This document shows, one piece after another, positions 46,343-58,044 of a stretch of 64,000 nt of DNA. The notes beneath the pieces are model-generated. The model ran no database searches and had not been told where the DNA came from. It saw nothing but the letters and a program-made list of their open reading frames with translations. The position numbers and the translations under genes were made by a program. Within the stretch, counting starts at the first letter, position 1; the number at the start of each line of letters is the position of its first letter. The stretch comes from Liopterus haemorrhoidalis (Eukaryota > Arthropoda > Insecta > Coleoptera > Dytiscidae), in contig OZ020625.1 of the NCBI GenBank assembly GCA_963971575.1, positions 14,237,646 through 14,301,645 of the forward strand, in the 5' to 3' direction.

Positions 46343-46695
46343 GGGGTTTGTCAGGTCTTGACAAGCGTCCATTAATCTCAAACTTCAGCAACCTTTTGAG
46401 CCGCGTCATACTAGAGACTAGTGGAGCTAAATACACACGACTACATCCCAAACCCTGACGATATACAGCCGCGGAAATTACGCTAGATCCAGTGCCCGCA
46501 CAAAGCGGAGTGACCCGAGCAGCACTGCTTTCTGCATCCTGCAGATCAAAGAGTTGGCAGAAGATCTGCAGACGGGAATGGACTCGATTTCCCTTGGATA
46601 GAAAGCTTTCATACCACCCAAAACACCAACTATCAGGACTACAAGCTTAAATTTATACCCGGGATACAGCTTTCTAAGCCCGGACAAGAGGCTTA
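46343..46695 (-). mobile_element. R4/Dong-like non-LTR retrotransposon, 3' fragment in an ATT repeat
   Basis: On the minus strand it encodes KLVVLIVGVLGGMKAF...ICRMQKAVLLGSLRFVRALDLA and a stop, the C-terminal signature seen after the endonuclease in R2/R4-type elements (pattern 'IPxVxGxLGxIPK...LQKxxLLGTxRIxRKxL', from memory), then a short UTR and TGACAAACCCC against an ATA/ATT microsatellite that is the tail of the neighbouring non-LTR element. The same 3' terminus occurs at 25980-26032. The open frame 46478-47011 is a chimera of this and I-like copy B. Confidence 0.65.
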
Positions 46696-46699
46696 TGAT

Positions 46700-48802
46700 T
46701 ATACTGGTCATGAATTTAAAGTCCTTTTCGGTTGACCATGCATCGAGACGATTGATGGTCAGCTGGAGCTGACGTTCGATTGTACTATTTTTTTGACAGG
46801 TGACAAAGATAGCAATGTCGTCGACAAATATCGAACTCTGTACAGGTAATCGAATACATGAAGCCGCACTATTAATGGCAATCAAAAATAAAGTAATGCT
46901 CAGTATGGAGCCCTGTGGGACTCCATTGTCCAGTGCGAACATTTGCCAAAGGTTATGTCTGATCCACACCCTGAAGCGCCGGTTCGACATGAAATACTTT
47001 ATAAAGAACATTAAGCGTCCCCGGAGATCCCAAGAGTGCAGAGTACGGAGAATACCATATATCTATAATAATAATAATAATAATAATTTATTTTCAATAA
47101 TACAATACATAATACAATATGTATGCAGTGTCATAGGCTTTTTCAATATCGAAAAGCACAGCTACCAGGTGTTTGTTTTCACCGAAAGCATTCCTGATAG
47201 CTGTCTCTAGTCTGACCAGATGATCGGCTGTTGAGCGGTGACGGCGAAAGCCGCACTGTGTGTTGACCTGCAAGTCGTTTGATTCTAAAAACCAAATCAG
47301 ACGCTTGCTGATCATTCGCTCCAAGAGTTTGTAGAGACAACACTGGTCAGAGATATAGGTCTATAGCTAGAAGGCAAGTGTTTGTCTTTCCCGACTTTGG
47401 GGATTTGCCCTCAGTCCATATCCTATTATAGACATTCAAAAGCCTAAACTTAGACGATTCCGGAAGATTTCGGATCGTACGATAATGTATCGCATCTGGA
47501 CCAGAAGAGCTATCCTTACCCTTTGACATCGCGCTATCTAACTCTTCACGAGAGAAAAGCAGGTTGTATACCTCGTCATTTCTGGAGAAGAAATTAAGAT
47601 ATACAGATTCTAAACATGCTATACGAGTTAGAAACTCAGGTGAATAATGTTCAGAGCTAGAATTGAACGCAAAATTAAATGCCAAAGTGTTAGCAATTCG
47701 CCCGCTGATGAAACTACGCTACCATTTACCAATAGGCCGGCAAAGGCTGTAGCTGTATTGCGACCGGAGATTTTCTGGACCTTCTCCCAAACTTTGGCCA
47801 CTGGACTGGCTACTGTAACGTTGCACACGTATTTTCGCCATGATTCGCGCTGCTTTCTTTCATAATCCTTTTAGCACGATCTTTCGCTCGCTGAAAGGTT
47901 ATCATGTTTTCTTCTGTTGGACAACGATGGAAAGTATTAAAGAGGTGTCTCCTTTCACGTGGCGCTAAGTCGCATTCGTCGTTCACCCAGGGAACGGGAA
48001 CTAGACGGGGCTGAGTGGATGGCAGCGGTATGTTGCTTTTAGGCGCGCTCGTGACGGAGACCATGAAATGATTCACCTCCTCGTCTACAATCAAGTTCGA
48101 AATATCCTCATGAGAAAATGATTCCGCAAACTTGGTCCAATCTGCTTTCCGAAGAACCCACTGTGGCCAGCGGGATTCGGTAACAGTATTAAACATAGGC
48201 CTTAAGAAGACTGGAAATTGATCACTACCGCACAGGTTGTGATGCACATCCCAATTGAACAATGGAGCGATTGCTCCTGAAACGACGCTGCGATCTATAG
48301 CACTAAACGTACCCGTTGCTGCACAGAAGTACGTGGGTCTGCCGTCGTTCAAAAAGCTCAAATTCAAATCGTTCAACATATTCTCCAGGTGACGTCCCCG
48401 TCGATCGTTCCGCACCGACCCCTAACACACATTGTAGATGTTAAAATCGCCTAGTAGTATGAAGGGTGGTGGGAGTTGATCGATGACGTGCACAACATCT
48501 CGGATGTCAGTTCGAACACCAGGGAGAAGGTAGATAGAACAAATCGTCACCTGAAGGAGAAGTGCAACACGAACTGCTACGACGTGCAACTCAATGTCAA
48601 TGTCTACAGGGTCGTGGTAAAATTTGTCTCTAACGAGAATTGCCACGCCGTCACATGCTCTTGCCCCCGTAAGGAAATCCTTGCGAAACTCGGAGTATCC
48701 CCGAGGAGAGAATATGTCGAATTTCCTGAAGTTTGGACCAACGGATCCCTTATCAGTCTCCTTTTCAGGAGTGACTGATGAGGGCTTTGTAGAAGCGAAC
48801 AT
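46700..48802 (-). pseudogene. ORF2 of I-like copy B
   Basis: Endonuclease blocks are at 48422-48802 (GVAILVRDKFYHDPV, PPPFILLGDFNIYN) and 47810-48415 (LENMLNDLNLSFLNDGRPTY, GSDQFPVFL). RT fingers are at about 47350-47450 and the palm at 46690-47324 (QCGFRRHRSTADHL, FDIEKAYDT, NGVPQGSIL, FVDDIAIF). The N-terminal endonuclease segment present in copy A (QWNCNG) is missing through an internal deletion, and a 75-bp ATT-rich insert splits the palm at about 47050-47125. RNase H is absent: the copy is cut where it meets the R4-like fragment. It is antisense to copy D nearby. Confidence 0.85.
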
Positions 48803-50012
48803 TCTCTGATCGCTTCTCGTTTGTGGAGAAGACTGGGGGTCTTCTCCTTGGTGGTGGGGAGAACTGAGGTTGAGTGCATTCTCCTTTAGGGGAGGGGGAT
48901 TTATTCAGACCCAATCCCCCAGGTTGTGGGGTCTGAATTTTGGTCTTTAGGACCAATACCACCTTTTCTCTAGCAGTATTTGTCGTAACTGTTACTTCTG
49001 CTGCAGTTGTTGGAGGAGGCACTAACTCTGTTTGAGTTTGGACACTTGCAGTTCGCTTTGCGGCTACTTGTGCGAAAGATTTCGCAAATGTAACCGGCGC
49101 ACTCTCTTTGTATTTCCTTTTGGGGTCGAAATACAGTATCCTGTCCTGCGTTCTAATAACCTGTATTGCCTTCTCTTCCAAGTACGTTAGGCAGTAGCGT
49201 GATATACTTGCATGAGCACCTTTACAGTGCACGCAGTGTGCCGCGTTTTGACAGGTATCAACTTCATGTTGGTCCTGTCCGCAGTTGGCACAGATGGACT
49301 GTTTGCCACAACTAACTGAGGTGTGACCGGTACGTTGGCACTTATAGAATCGCATCAGATTGGGGTAGTAGGGGCGAACGTTACAAACGTTATACCCCAC
49401 CCTTACCGATGTTGGACACCTGATACCGAAGGACGCTACTATAGAGTTCGAAAGCTTGCCGTTCCCGGGTTTGAGCTTCCTGCATGCCATTTCCTGCACG
49501 AACTCTTCCTATGTAACATATGCAAGGTCACGATCCGTCACGATGCCTTTGAACTATTCAGTGTTTTGTACGGCTAAATTGAAGTGCCAAACTGATCAAA
49601 CTTAACACATTTCTGAAAAGTAAACGACGCCTCTGTTTCTGCTTCGATAAACAGTGTACCGTCTGTCATCTTACGCACTGACTTTACGTTCGGGCAACAA
49701 AGAAGGGGGACATCTCATTGAAAGACTTACCCTCTTCTTGTACCTTTACGACGAGAAATCGTGGTACTGGCGCATAATACTCAACATTCCTATTACCTTC
49801 TGCTTTTTTGGCAGCTGGCCTAACACATCTCTCATCGGATGACTGAGTTTACTCTCAACTTTGGCGGAATTTAAAATTTTATGATGCTTCCGGGTAGTCG
49901 CCATACCCGTATAAAAGGCATCCTGCCATTCCCACCAACCAGAGAGCCCCACACCGGGGACGTTGGCCGCAAACCTGCTCATTGTGCCAGGCAGGTCAAG
50001 ATGATATAGCAT
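48765..50012 (-). pseudogene. ORF1 of I-like copy B (best-preserved ORF1 of the family)
   Basis: The C-terminal 244 codons (48765-49499) are open: CYKC-type three CCHC knuckles (YKCQRTGHTSVSCG, CANCGQDQHEVDTC, CVHCKGAHASISRYC), SAPVTFAKSFAQVAAKRTA, a proline-rich region (PSPKGECTQPQFSPPP) and the terminal KALISHS. The N-terminal half runs from about 50012 in shifting frames (SGWWEWQDAFYTGMA, LGQLPKKQKVIGML, KMTDGTLFIEAETEA). It would bind element RNA. It provides the reference that validates the reading frame of copy A. Confidence 0.85.
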
Positions 50013-50411
50013 CGGAGGAAGTAGTCACGAGCTGCTCCACCCGCTCGAGAACCAGAGGTTGTCAACTCTGGAACCTTGTGAGCTGTAGCCGCTCGTACAG
50101 ACCCCGGCATTACCCCGGCATCCACTATACAGTAGTGGAGCCACTCTATCCATGAACTGTGACACCAGCCGATTGACTGAGCTTACCAGACTCACTCTCC
50201 CATTTAACCGAATCTGAGACTAAAGAATGCGTGTTGGGATCTTACTGTCAGCGGGCAGCAGACTCCCTCAACCGACCAGGATCTCTTCTCCACGGGTATG
50301 GGTCTCCACGCACAGCAAACACGTGGGTAGGAATTTAAGTGGGGGATAAAAGAGACAACAGATATGCCTATTCCCACAATCGGCTTCTCTGAACTGTCTC
50401 ATCCCAAATGA
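50013..50411 (-). other. Probable 5' UTR of I-like copy B
   Basis: GC-balanced sequence between the ORF1 start region and the tandem repeat at 50412. No ORF homology. The exact 5' end cannot be fixed because no other copy retains this part. Confidence 0.4.
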
Positions 50412-50580
50412 TGCGTGATTCAGGGTACGTGGGATCATCAGGCCCAAAAGCTCGATATGGTCAGGTGTTGCGACCATTATGAACTTCCCTTGCGTGATTC
50501 AGGCTACGCGGGATCATCAGGCCCGAAAGCTCGACAAATGGCCAGCTGTTATGGCCATTATGAACTTCCCCTGCGGGGTT
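50412..50580. repeat. Tandem duplication, about 85-bp unit
   Basis: Two imperfect copies of a unit starting GCGTGATTCAGG, containing GGGATCATCAGGCCC and ending CATTATGAACTTCCC. It may belong to the U3 region of the LTR scrap that follows or to the 5' UTR of I-like copy B. Confidence 0.85.
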
Positions 50581-50584
50581 TTTC

Positions 50585-50765
50585 TCATTTGGATTTAGCT
50601 GTCGTCCTTAATTTGTAACTGTAGTGTAAATAATGTAGATATGAAACCGTGTGATAATTAAAGTAGGTTAGTTAAAAATTAATTGCCTAACGACATAACA
50701 CATTTGGCGACGAGGATTAAAAATTATTCAAAATAAAATGGATACAGTAACTATTTTGGAAATTA
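50585..50765 (+). mobile_element. Gypsy LTR 3' end, primer-binding site and start of leader (fragment)
   Basis: AT-rich U5-like sequence ends ACGACATAACA and is followed by CATTTGGCGACGAGGATTAA, a leader typical of insect Gypsy elements just inside the 5' LTR, then a short frame (MDTVTILEINLNNSA) like the start of gag. It is cut by I-like copy D at about 50770. A third Gypsy family distinct from Gypsy-1 and Gypsy-2. Confidence 0.6.
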
Positions 50766-50849
50766 ATTTAAACAACTCTGCGTTCTTTTTCCAATTTTGC
50801 GTTCAATTTTAGCTCTGAACATTAACCACCTGAGTTTCTAACTCGTAAA

Positions 50850-52060
50850 GCAGGTCTAGAATCTATACCTCTTAATTTCTGCTCCAGAAATGACGAGTTA
50901 TACAACCTGCTTTTCTCTCGTGAAGAGCTAGAAAGCGCCATGTCAAAGTGTAAGGATAGCTCTCCTGGTCCAGATGCGATACATTATCGTATGATCCGAA
51001 ATCTTCCGGAATCATCTAAGTCTAGGCTTTTGACTGTCTATAATAGGATATGGACTGAGGGCAAGTGCCCGATCAAGTGGAAGTAATCTCATATAATTCC
51101 TATCCCCAAAGTCGGGAAAGATAAACACTTGTCTTCTAGCTATAGACCTATATCGCTGACCAGTTAGCTCTGCAAACTCATGGAGCGAATGATCAGCAAG
51201 CGTCTGATTTGGTTTTTAGAATCAAACGACTTGCTGGCCAACACAAAGTGCGGCTTTCGCCGTCACCGCTCAACAGCCGATCATCTGGTCAGACTAGAGA
51301 CAGCTATCAGGAATGCTTTCGTTGAAAATAAACACCTGGTAGCTGTGTTTTTCGATATTGAGAAAGCCTATGACACTACATGGATTTATGGGATTCTCCG
51401 GACTCTGCATTCCTGGGGTCTCCGGGGACGCTTGATGTTCTTTATAAAAGACTTCATGTCGAACCGGCGCTTCAGGGTGCGGATCGGAAATACCCTGTCA
51501 CAAAAGTTCGCACTGAACAATGGGGTCCCACAGGGCTCCATACTGAGCGTTTGCTATTTTTGATTGCCATTAACGGTGCAGCTTCATGTATTCGATTACC
51601 TGTACAGAGTTCGATATTAGTCGACGACATTGGTATCTTTGTCGCCGGACAAAAGACAAGTACAATCGAACGTCAGCTCCAGCTGACCATCAATCGTCTC
51701 GATACATGGACAACCAAAAATGGCTTTAAATTCTCGACCAGCAAAACTGTGTGTGTCCATTTTAATAGGAAAAGGGTGTACATCCCAATCCTACACTCAC
51801 ACTAAATGGAGCACAGTTACCCTTTACCGATACTGCCAGATTTCTGGGTCTCGTGTTTGACACTCGTCTTACTTGGCTGGCACATTTTTTGTCGATCAAG
51901 AAAAAATGCCAAAAGTCGTTCAATTTGTTGCGGGTCCTCAGTCATAAGACATGGGGTGCAGACCGTCATGTTGCGTTTATATCGTTCTCTAGTGCGCTCT
52001 AAGCTGGATTATGGATGCTTATGGGTCAGCTTAACACCAAGAGATAAGAATTCTTGACAA
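50850..52060 (+). pseudogene. RT of I-like copy D
   Basis: A 127-codon open stretch at 51180-51563 carries CGFRRHRSTADHLVRLETAI, VFFDIEKAYDTTW (motif A) and NNGVPQGSILS; after a one-base deletion the palm continues in another frame (51560-51805) with ILVDDIGIFVAG. The post-palm FLGLVFDTRLTW-like block lies near 51840 in a further frame. These lesions are few compared with copy A, so copy D is younger. Confidence 0.82.
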
Positions 52061-52989
52061 TGTACATCACACTGAGGTTAGTTTGGCCACTGGTGCATTT
52101 CGCACCAGCCCAATACCAAGCCTGCTGTGTGAAGCAGGCGAACCGTCACTGTACAATCGTCGTAAAATTCTATCCCTGCGGTATATGGCTGCACTCAGTG
52201 CCAAATAGGCATACAGAGACTTATGACAGAAAACCAAGAGCAAATAGGCCTTTTGGTCTGAGAACTTTCGACATTTTGGGTGATATTGATTTTAATATGC
52301 CCGAAATGGTTAGTTTCGTTTTGTATGCTGTTCCACCATGGACGCTGCCGCGTCCGCTTGTGAATCTCACATTAACTAAGTTTGATAAAGATACTACGTT
52401 GCCTATCGAATACCAACATGAGTTACAAAGAACACTGGTCCCTAGGTTCGAGGATACTGTCAATTTTACTGACGGATCAAAATCTGGAACCAGGGTTGGG
52501 TGTGCATTCGTTGTCCTGAACCTACGTCAACAGTTTCAGTACCGTCTGCATTCCATAACGAGTGTGTACACTGCTGAGCTGTACGCTATTTTCAAGGCCC
52601 TGTGTTTTGTGTCGTCAGAGCAAAGTGTTATCTTGACGGACTCGCTGAGCGCTCTGAACAGTATCCAAGATCCCGATCCAGTGCATCCTCTTGTACGAAA
52701 GATCCGGTTGCTACTCCGCAATCTGAAAGCTCAGAATGTGAGGGTAGAGCTGTTTTGGATACCGGGACATGTTGGTATTAAAGGCAACGAAGCGGCAGAT
52801 GCAGCTGCAAAAGCCGCCTCTCACAGACCTATGATTGATGTGAGTTTCATTTTTCCAGATGACGCAAAGAGTCATCTGAAACACCTGGTTATAGACATGT
52901 GGCAACATGAGTGGAGCCGCACACAGAACGTTAATTTACGACAGATTAAGGTGTTACACAGATTTGTCTGTGTTACACTTTTTAACTGA
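52054..52989 (+). pseudogene. RNase H of I-like copy D (domain intact)
   Basis: FTDGSKSGTRVGCAF, YTAELYAIFKALCF, ILTDSLSALNSIQ and GHVGIKGNEAADAAA supply the D, E, D and last D metal ligands plus the conserved histidine, so the domain itself is complete. It removes RNA from RNA:DNA hybrids during cDNA synthesis and places the family in the RNase H-bearing I group. About 60 bases preceding (LPIEYQHELQRTLVPRFED) are the usual spacer. The C-terminal zinc segment is deleted. Confidence 0.85.
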
Positions 52990-53463
52990 GTGTATACAGT
53001 TCGAGCATGTCAGGGAGAGGTTAGGCCTCTGCTTTGACCTGTCAGTTGCTTTTAGGTGACGACAGGGTACTCATTGACAGACTGATACTCTTCCTGAGAG
53101 AATCTAACTTATTGTCTTGCACCTTATTTTAATGTGTGTCTAGTTATTGACTGTGCTATTCGATGGTAAATGGCCTCTTTACAGCCTCTTACCATCACCC
53201 TGAGTCTGTTCAAATTTTCGAACAGACATTTTATATTATTTATTTGTGTTTGTCAGTGCAATATTTCTTTTATTGAGTATGGGTATTTTTAATGATTTTA
53301 TTTATTTATTTATTGTCTAATATATTGTTTTTAATATATAGTCTAGTCATTTAGATGGGCTGCGTTAGGCGCAAATATCCTTTGTTGCTGTGCGCCAAAA
53401 ATTCTAACTAACTAACTAACTGTTTCCAATGGGTCTATAATCTTAAATATCAATCAGCTTATG

Positions 53464-53618
53464 TGTGACATACAAATGTATATCCATAGTTACCCAAGAA
53501 CAAGTGAATGGATACAACAAAAATATAATGTCATAATACATATTATTTAAATGTAATAAGAATCTATAATAAAGCCTATATATATAACATAATTAATATA
53601 TAAAATACTTATATTATA
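53464..53618 (+). repeat. 5' LTR of Gypsy-2
   Basis: 155 bp, AT-rich, starting TGTGACATACAAATG as in the 3' remnant at 57595. An AATAAAG signal is near 53570. It ends in TTATA with no canonical CA. Confidence 0.8.
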
Positions 53619-53634
53619 TGGTGGCAGCGGTAAA
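53619..53634 (+). promoter_or_regulatory. Primer-binding site of Gypsy-2
   Basis: TGGTGGCAGCGGTAAA directly follows the LTR. The TGG start is expected for pairing with a tRNA CCA end; I cannot assign the tRNA. The gag ATG is at 53653. Confidence 0.55.
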
Positions 53635-53652
53635 AAAGTAAATACAATAATA

Positions 53653-56600
53653 ATGGATTTTAAACCTCCGAAACAATTCAGCCCAGGATCAGAACCAGCG
53701 GAAAACTGGAGTAAGTGGAAACAAAATTTCAAAATGTATTGTATAGCCGCAGAAGTAGAACAGAAAACTGAAAGTCAAAAAAAGGCTATATTTTTATATA
53801 CAGTTGGTGAAGCGGGAATGCAAATATACAACACACATAAATGGAATAAAGATGAAGAAGAAATAATATTAGACGATATAATAAACTTGATAGATTCACA
53901 TTATAAACCATTTAAAAACACCACGTACTTAAGATATAAATTCTTCAATGAAAACCAAATAGAAAATCAAAGCATTGATGAATATGTTTCAATACTAAAG
54001 TTAATGGCAAAAGATTGTGAATTTAAGGAGTTAGAAGATAGTCTAATAAAGGATCGTATAGTTTGTGGGATACTAGATAATAATCTAAGGCAAAGACTGC
54101 TTCGTCAAAATGATCTTACACTACCCGATGCTGTTAATATATGCAGAAGTGATGAAACATCAAAACAACAATCTACAACTATAAATAAAAACAACATTAA
54201 TGTCGATGCCATACGCAGACCAAAAAAGAAAGAAAATAAAAACACGGATATAAAAAATCCTATATTTAAAAACAAAAAATGTTACAGATGCCTACAACAG
54301 CATGAATATGGTAAATGTCCAGCTTGGGGACAAAATTGCATGAAATGTGGAAGAAAAAATCATTTTGCCAAAGCATGTAAATTGGAGAAAAATGTCAACG
54401 TCATAAACAATGACACTGACAGATCTTCAATAACCACAAATGAAAGTGCAGATGATTTTCAAGTTGGCACTATAACAATTAATAATATTTATAAAGGAAA
54501 AAATTATGTAAAAGAATGGACGCAATTAGTCGCAATAAATGGAAAGAAAATTAAATTTAAATTGGATACTGGTAGTGAAGTAAACATTATTCCTTACGAA
54601 ATATTTATAGCATTGCCAAACAAACCAAACCTTCAAAAAATAAAAAATTCTTTACTGTCATATTCACAGAATGAAGTAAAAGTATTTGGTACTTGTAAAC
54701 TAGATTGTAATGTTGATGGGACGTCAATTAAATTAAAGTTTTATATCATACAGGAAGAGTGGCAATCAATTTTGGGTTTAGGTGCTTGTATGAAACTGAA
54801 ACTAATAAAACGAGTGAACGAAATATCATTAGATAAAACAGACAAAACTGAAACGGACAAAATTGTAGAACATTTTCAAGATGTTTTTGAAGGTCTGGGT
54901 TGTTTGAAAACTGAATATAAAATAAAAATAAAACAAGAAGCTAGGCCATATGTCGCGAGAACGAGAAAAATACCAATAGCTCTTCATAAGATGGTGAAAG
55001 ATGAAATAAAAAATTTAGAAAATAAGGTTATAATAGAAAAAATAACGGAACCTACAGAATGGTTACATCCAATTGTGGTGGTTGACAAACCAGATAAAAC
55101 TGTCAGAATATGTATGGATCCAAGATCGTTAAACCAATATATAATAAGAGATAGAATAGAACTACCAACTATTGAGACAGTATTATCATCTTTACAAGAT
55201 GCACGGATTTTTACAGTATTAGACGCAAGTAATGCCTTTCATCAGATTCCGTTAAATAAAGAAAGTAGTAAACTGTGTGCAATAACAACGCCATTTGGAA
55301 GATACGTATATAAAAGAATGCCATTTGGCATATCAAGCGCCAGTGAAATCTTTCAAAGGGCAATAAATGAAATAATTGGAGATATGGAAGGAGTAATAGC
55401 CTACATGGATGATGTGTTAATATATGGTAAAAATCAGAAACAACATAACGACAGGTTAAATAAATTTTTGGAAGCTGCTAGAAAAAATAATTTAAAATTG
55501 AAAAAAGAAAAAATGTAACTTGCTGTTAAAAAAATAACATATCTGGGACATGAAATATCAGATAAAGGCATATCCATAGATGCAAACAAAATAAAAGCTA
55601 TTCAAAATATAAAGAGTCCAACAAACAAAAAAGAAATACAGTCATTTCTAGGAATGGTGAATTATTTAAGAAGATTTATTCCAAATCTTTCGGAAGAAAC
55701 TCGAATATTAAGAAATTTATTGAAGAAAGACACACACTGGATTTGGGAACAAAGTGAAGAACAATCATTCAAAAGATTGAAAACTTTAATTACCCAATCA
55801 CCTGTCTTATCATTTTTCAATCCTAACAAATCAGTGACGCTAGCAACAGACGCAAGTCAGTATGGAATTGGGGGCGTCATTCTGCAAGAAGGGCATCCCA
55901 TTGCATATTGTTCAGCTTCATTATTAGAAGCGCAAATGGGTTATGCATGTATTGAAAGAGAATTACTCGCTATAGTCTACTGTTGTGAACATTTCAATCA
56001 TTATTTATACGGAAGAGATTTTACAATTTTAACTGATCATAAACCATTAATAGGACTGTCAAGAAAACCAATAGGGGAAAAGTCCCCAAGAATACAACGT
56101 TTAATGTTGAGGTTATTAAGATATCAAGGTGTATTAGAATTTACTCCAGGCAAAAGTATGTTTATTGCAGATTTGCTCTCTAGAAAACCACAAGAAGACC
56201 AAAAAGTAGATACAAAATTTTTAGAAAACTGCAGAGTACACTGTATAGTGGTGGCATCGAAAGGAAAAGCAGAAAAAATAAAGGAGGAAACTAAAAAAGA
56301 CCCCTTTTTACAACAGGTACAAAATTATATACTTAATGGGTGGCCTAGAAAGAAACAAATGATAAAACCTGAATTAAGGGAATATTTCAAAAATAAAGAG
56401 AATATTCATATAAATAATGGCTTCATGTTTTATCAAACGCAATTAATTATTCCTACGAAATTAAGAGAAGATATGGTTAGTCGCGCACATGCCGCACATC
56501 AAGGCATACATTCATGTATACGTAGGGCACAACAAGCATTGTATTGGCCAAATATGGCACAGGATATAATGAATGCAATTGAGAATTGTAAAAAATGTCA

Positions 56601-57240
56601 AGAACATACCAAGACAAACCAAAAAGAACCTTTAACTTCACATCCAGTAACAAAACATCCATGGCAAAAAATAGCAATGGATTTTATGAAAATAAAAAAT
56701 AAAAATTTTCTAATCGTAGCAGACTATCATTCAAAATATGTGATATTAGAAGAAATGACAGAAACTACTGCATACCACTTAATTAAGAATTTAAAAAGAA
56801 TATTTGGTAACTACGGTTTACCACAAACTGTTATGTCTGATAATGGTCCGCCATTTAGTTCAACAGAATTTAAAAAATTTCTAACAGATATGGAAATCGA
56901 ACAAATTACCAGCAGTCCAAAATATCCTAAATCAAACGGATTCATAGAAAGACAGATACAAACTATAAAAAATCTTATTTTGAAGTCAGAAAACTTTGAT
57001 ATATTCCAAATTACAATGATTCATAATTCGACTCCAAAAAGGAACTTACCGTCGCCTGCAGAAATATTAATGGGAAGAAAAATAAGAACGAACTTGCCAA
57101 TAAACGAAGAAAACTTAAAGCCCAATTATGATAATCAGGGAATAATAAAACAACTTAAGATAAACAGTAAAAATCAAAAGAAATATTATGACAGAGGTTC
57201 CAAAAAACTGGAAGAATCCCAGAAAATACCAAAGTGTTGA
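53653..57240 (+). pseudogene. Gypsy-2 gag-pol (one stop codon short of a continuous frame)
   Basis: From the ATG at 53653, residues 1-200 are a capsid-type gag, zinc knuckles lie at about 210-242 (CYRCLQQHEYGKC, CMKCGRKNHFAKAC), protease at 305 (DTGS), and RT with ICMDPRSLN, FTVLDASNAFHQI and YMDD at 584-587. A TAA at 55516-55518 (after KKEKM) interrupts, but the same frame continues with LAVKKITYLGHEIS. RNase H (TDAS, CIERELLAI, TDHKPL) and integrase follow: zinc region HAAHQG...CKKCQEH, D in AMDFM, SDNGPPFS and E in NGFIERQI with the D-35-E spacing. The frame shifts near 57200. Possibly mobile recently. Confidence 0.92.
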
Positions 57241-57575
57241 TGCAAACTGACACAAGGAAATGGATACCAGGGACTGTCACAAGAAAAGACTCAAATCCGA
57301 ACTCATATTGGCTAGAGACCGACGAAGGGCAAAGATTTAGAAGAAATCGAATACATTTAAAAAAATTAAACAGTAATGATTTACCGGTATGCAACAATGA
57401 GAACCAGGACCCAGAAGTTGCTATGGAAGAAGACGGAGACATGGATGTAAGAAATGAAATTAACGGAGACATAGAAGTAAGAAATGAAAATAATGACTTT
57501 GGAGAAGGATCAAATGGTGAAATAGATGTATCACTCTCTTCGCCCAAAAGAACAAGGAGCGGCAGAAGATATTGA
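57155..57575 (+). pseudogene. Gypsy-2 integrase C-terminal tail (shifted frame)
   Basis: NTKVLMQTDTRKWIPGTVTR, NSYWLETDEGQRFRRNRIHL is the chromodomain-less C-terminal integrase block seen also in Gypsy-1 (RSYVVQNEEGYILRRNRKH). An acidic low-complexity tail (MEEDGDMDVRNEINGDIEV) with a short internal duplication follows and ends SGRRY. It is joined to the main frame only by a +1 shift near 57200. Confidence 0.82.
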
Positions 57576-57594
57576 AGGAGCTTAAGGGGGAACA
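57576..57594 (+). promoter_or_regulatory. Polypurine tract of Gypsy-2
   Basis: GGAGCTTAAGGGGGAACA precedes the 3' LTR remnant. The AAGGGGGAA core is a classic plus-strand primer. Confidence 0.7.
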
Positions 57595-57619
57595 TGTGAC
57601 ATACAAATGATCCAAAAAA

Positions 57620-58023
57620 AAAAAAAATGTGATTCCTTATCCAAAGCAATGAACGGATTCTCGTACGATCCTGATTCAGGTGCAACGTTTGAAGTGTTGT
57701 TCAAACGCTACGCATACGTTTTCAAAGAAGATAGAAATAATCATGACGATTCAGCTAAAGTGCGCCTTCTTCTAATGAAATTAATTACTCCAGCGCATGA
57801 ACGATATGCTTATTATATATTACCAAAACTGCCTCGCGACTATTCCTCTATTGAAACTCTCAAGATTATTTGTGATATATTTGGCAAAAGAGCTTCACTA
57901 TTCAGTATTAGGTATAATTGTTTAAAAACTGTTAAAAATTCAGATCAAGACATTATCACTTATGCGGGAATTGTTAACAAAGAATGCGAAAAAAAAGACC
58001 ATACTAAGTATTATGAGCAGTGA
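57620..58023 (+). pseudogene. Gypsy-3 gag fragment
   Basis: SYDPDSGATFEVLFKRYAYV, DDSAKVRLLLMKLITPAHER, YAYYILPKLPRDYSSIETLK and FGKRASLFSIRYNCLKTVKN resemble the gag-type domain of K02A2.6-like Gypsy polyproteins (name from memory). It stops at 58023 with frames shifting into the zinc-knuckle region. Confidence 0.65.
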
Positions 58024-58044
58024 TGACAACAAAAAAAGAAGTAC

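Larger units (their letters stand above)
50775..53425 (+). mobile_element. I-like copy D, 5'-truncated in ORF2
   Basis: Begins in the linker before RT, runs through RT and RNase H to a 3' UTR ending GCGCCAAAAATTCTAACTAA plus a TAAC repeat at about 53405-53425. It has a deletion of roughly 150 bp at about 52950 that removes the cysteine-histidine segment retained in copy A. Confidence 0.88.
53464..57609 (+). mobile_element. Gypsy-2 LTR retrotransposon, 3' LTR truncated
   Basis: The order is 5' LTR, primer-binding site, gag-pol with integrase last, and a purine tract followed by the first 15 bases of the 3' LTR (TGTGACATACAAATG, 57595-57609), after which unrelated sequence begins. The coding region has only one in-frame stop and one frameshift. 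No envelope gene. Shares family features with Gypsy-1. Confidence 0.92.

Noticed and set aside
46478..47011. 177-codon ORF as one novel protein
   Set aside because: The N-terminal part is I-like RT (NGVPQGSIL, FVDDIAIF) and the C-terminal part is the R4-like tail; it is an accidental fusion of two elements.
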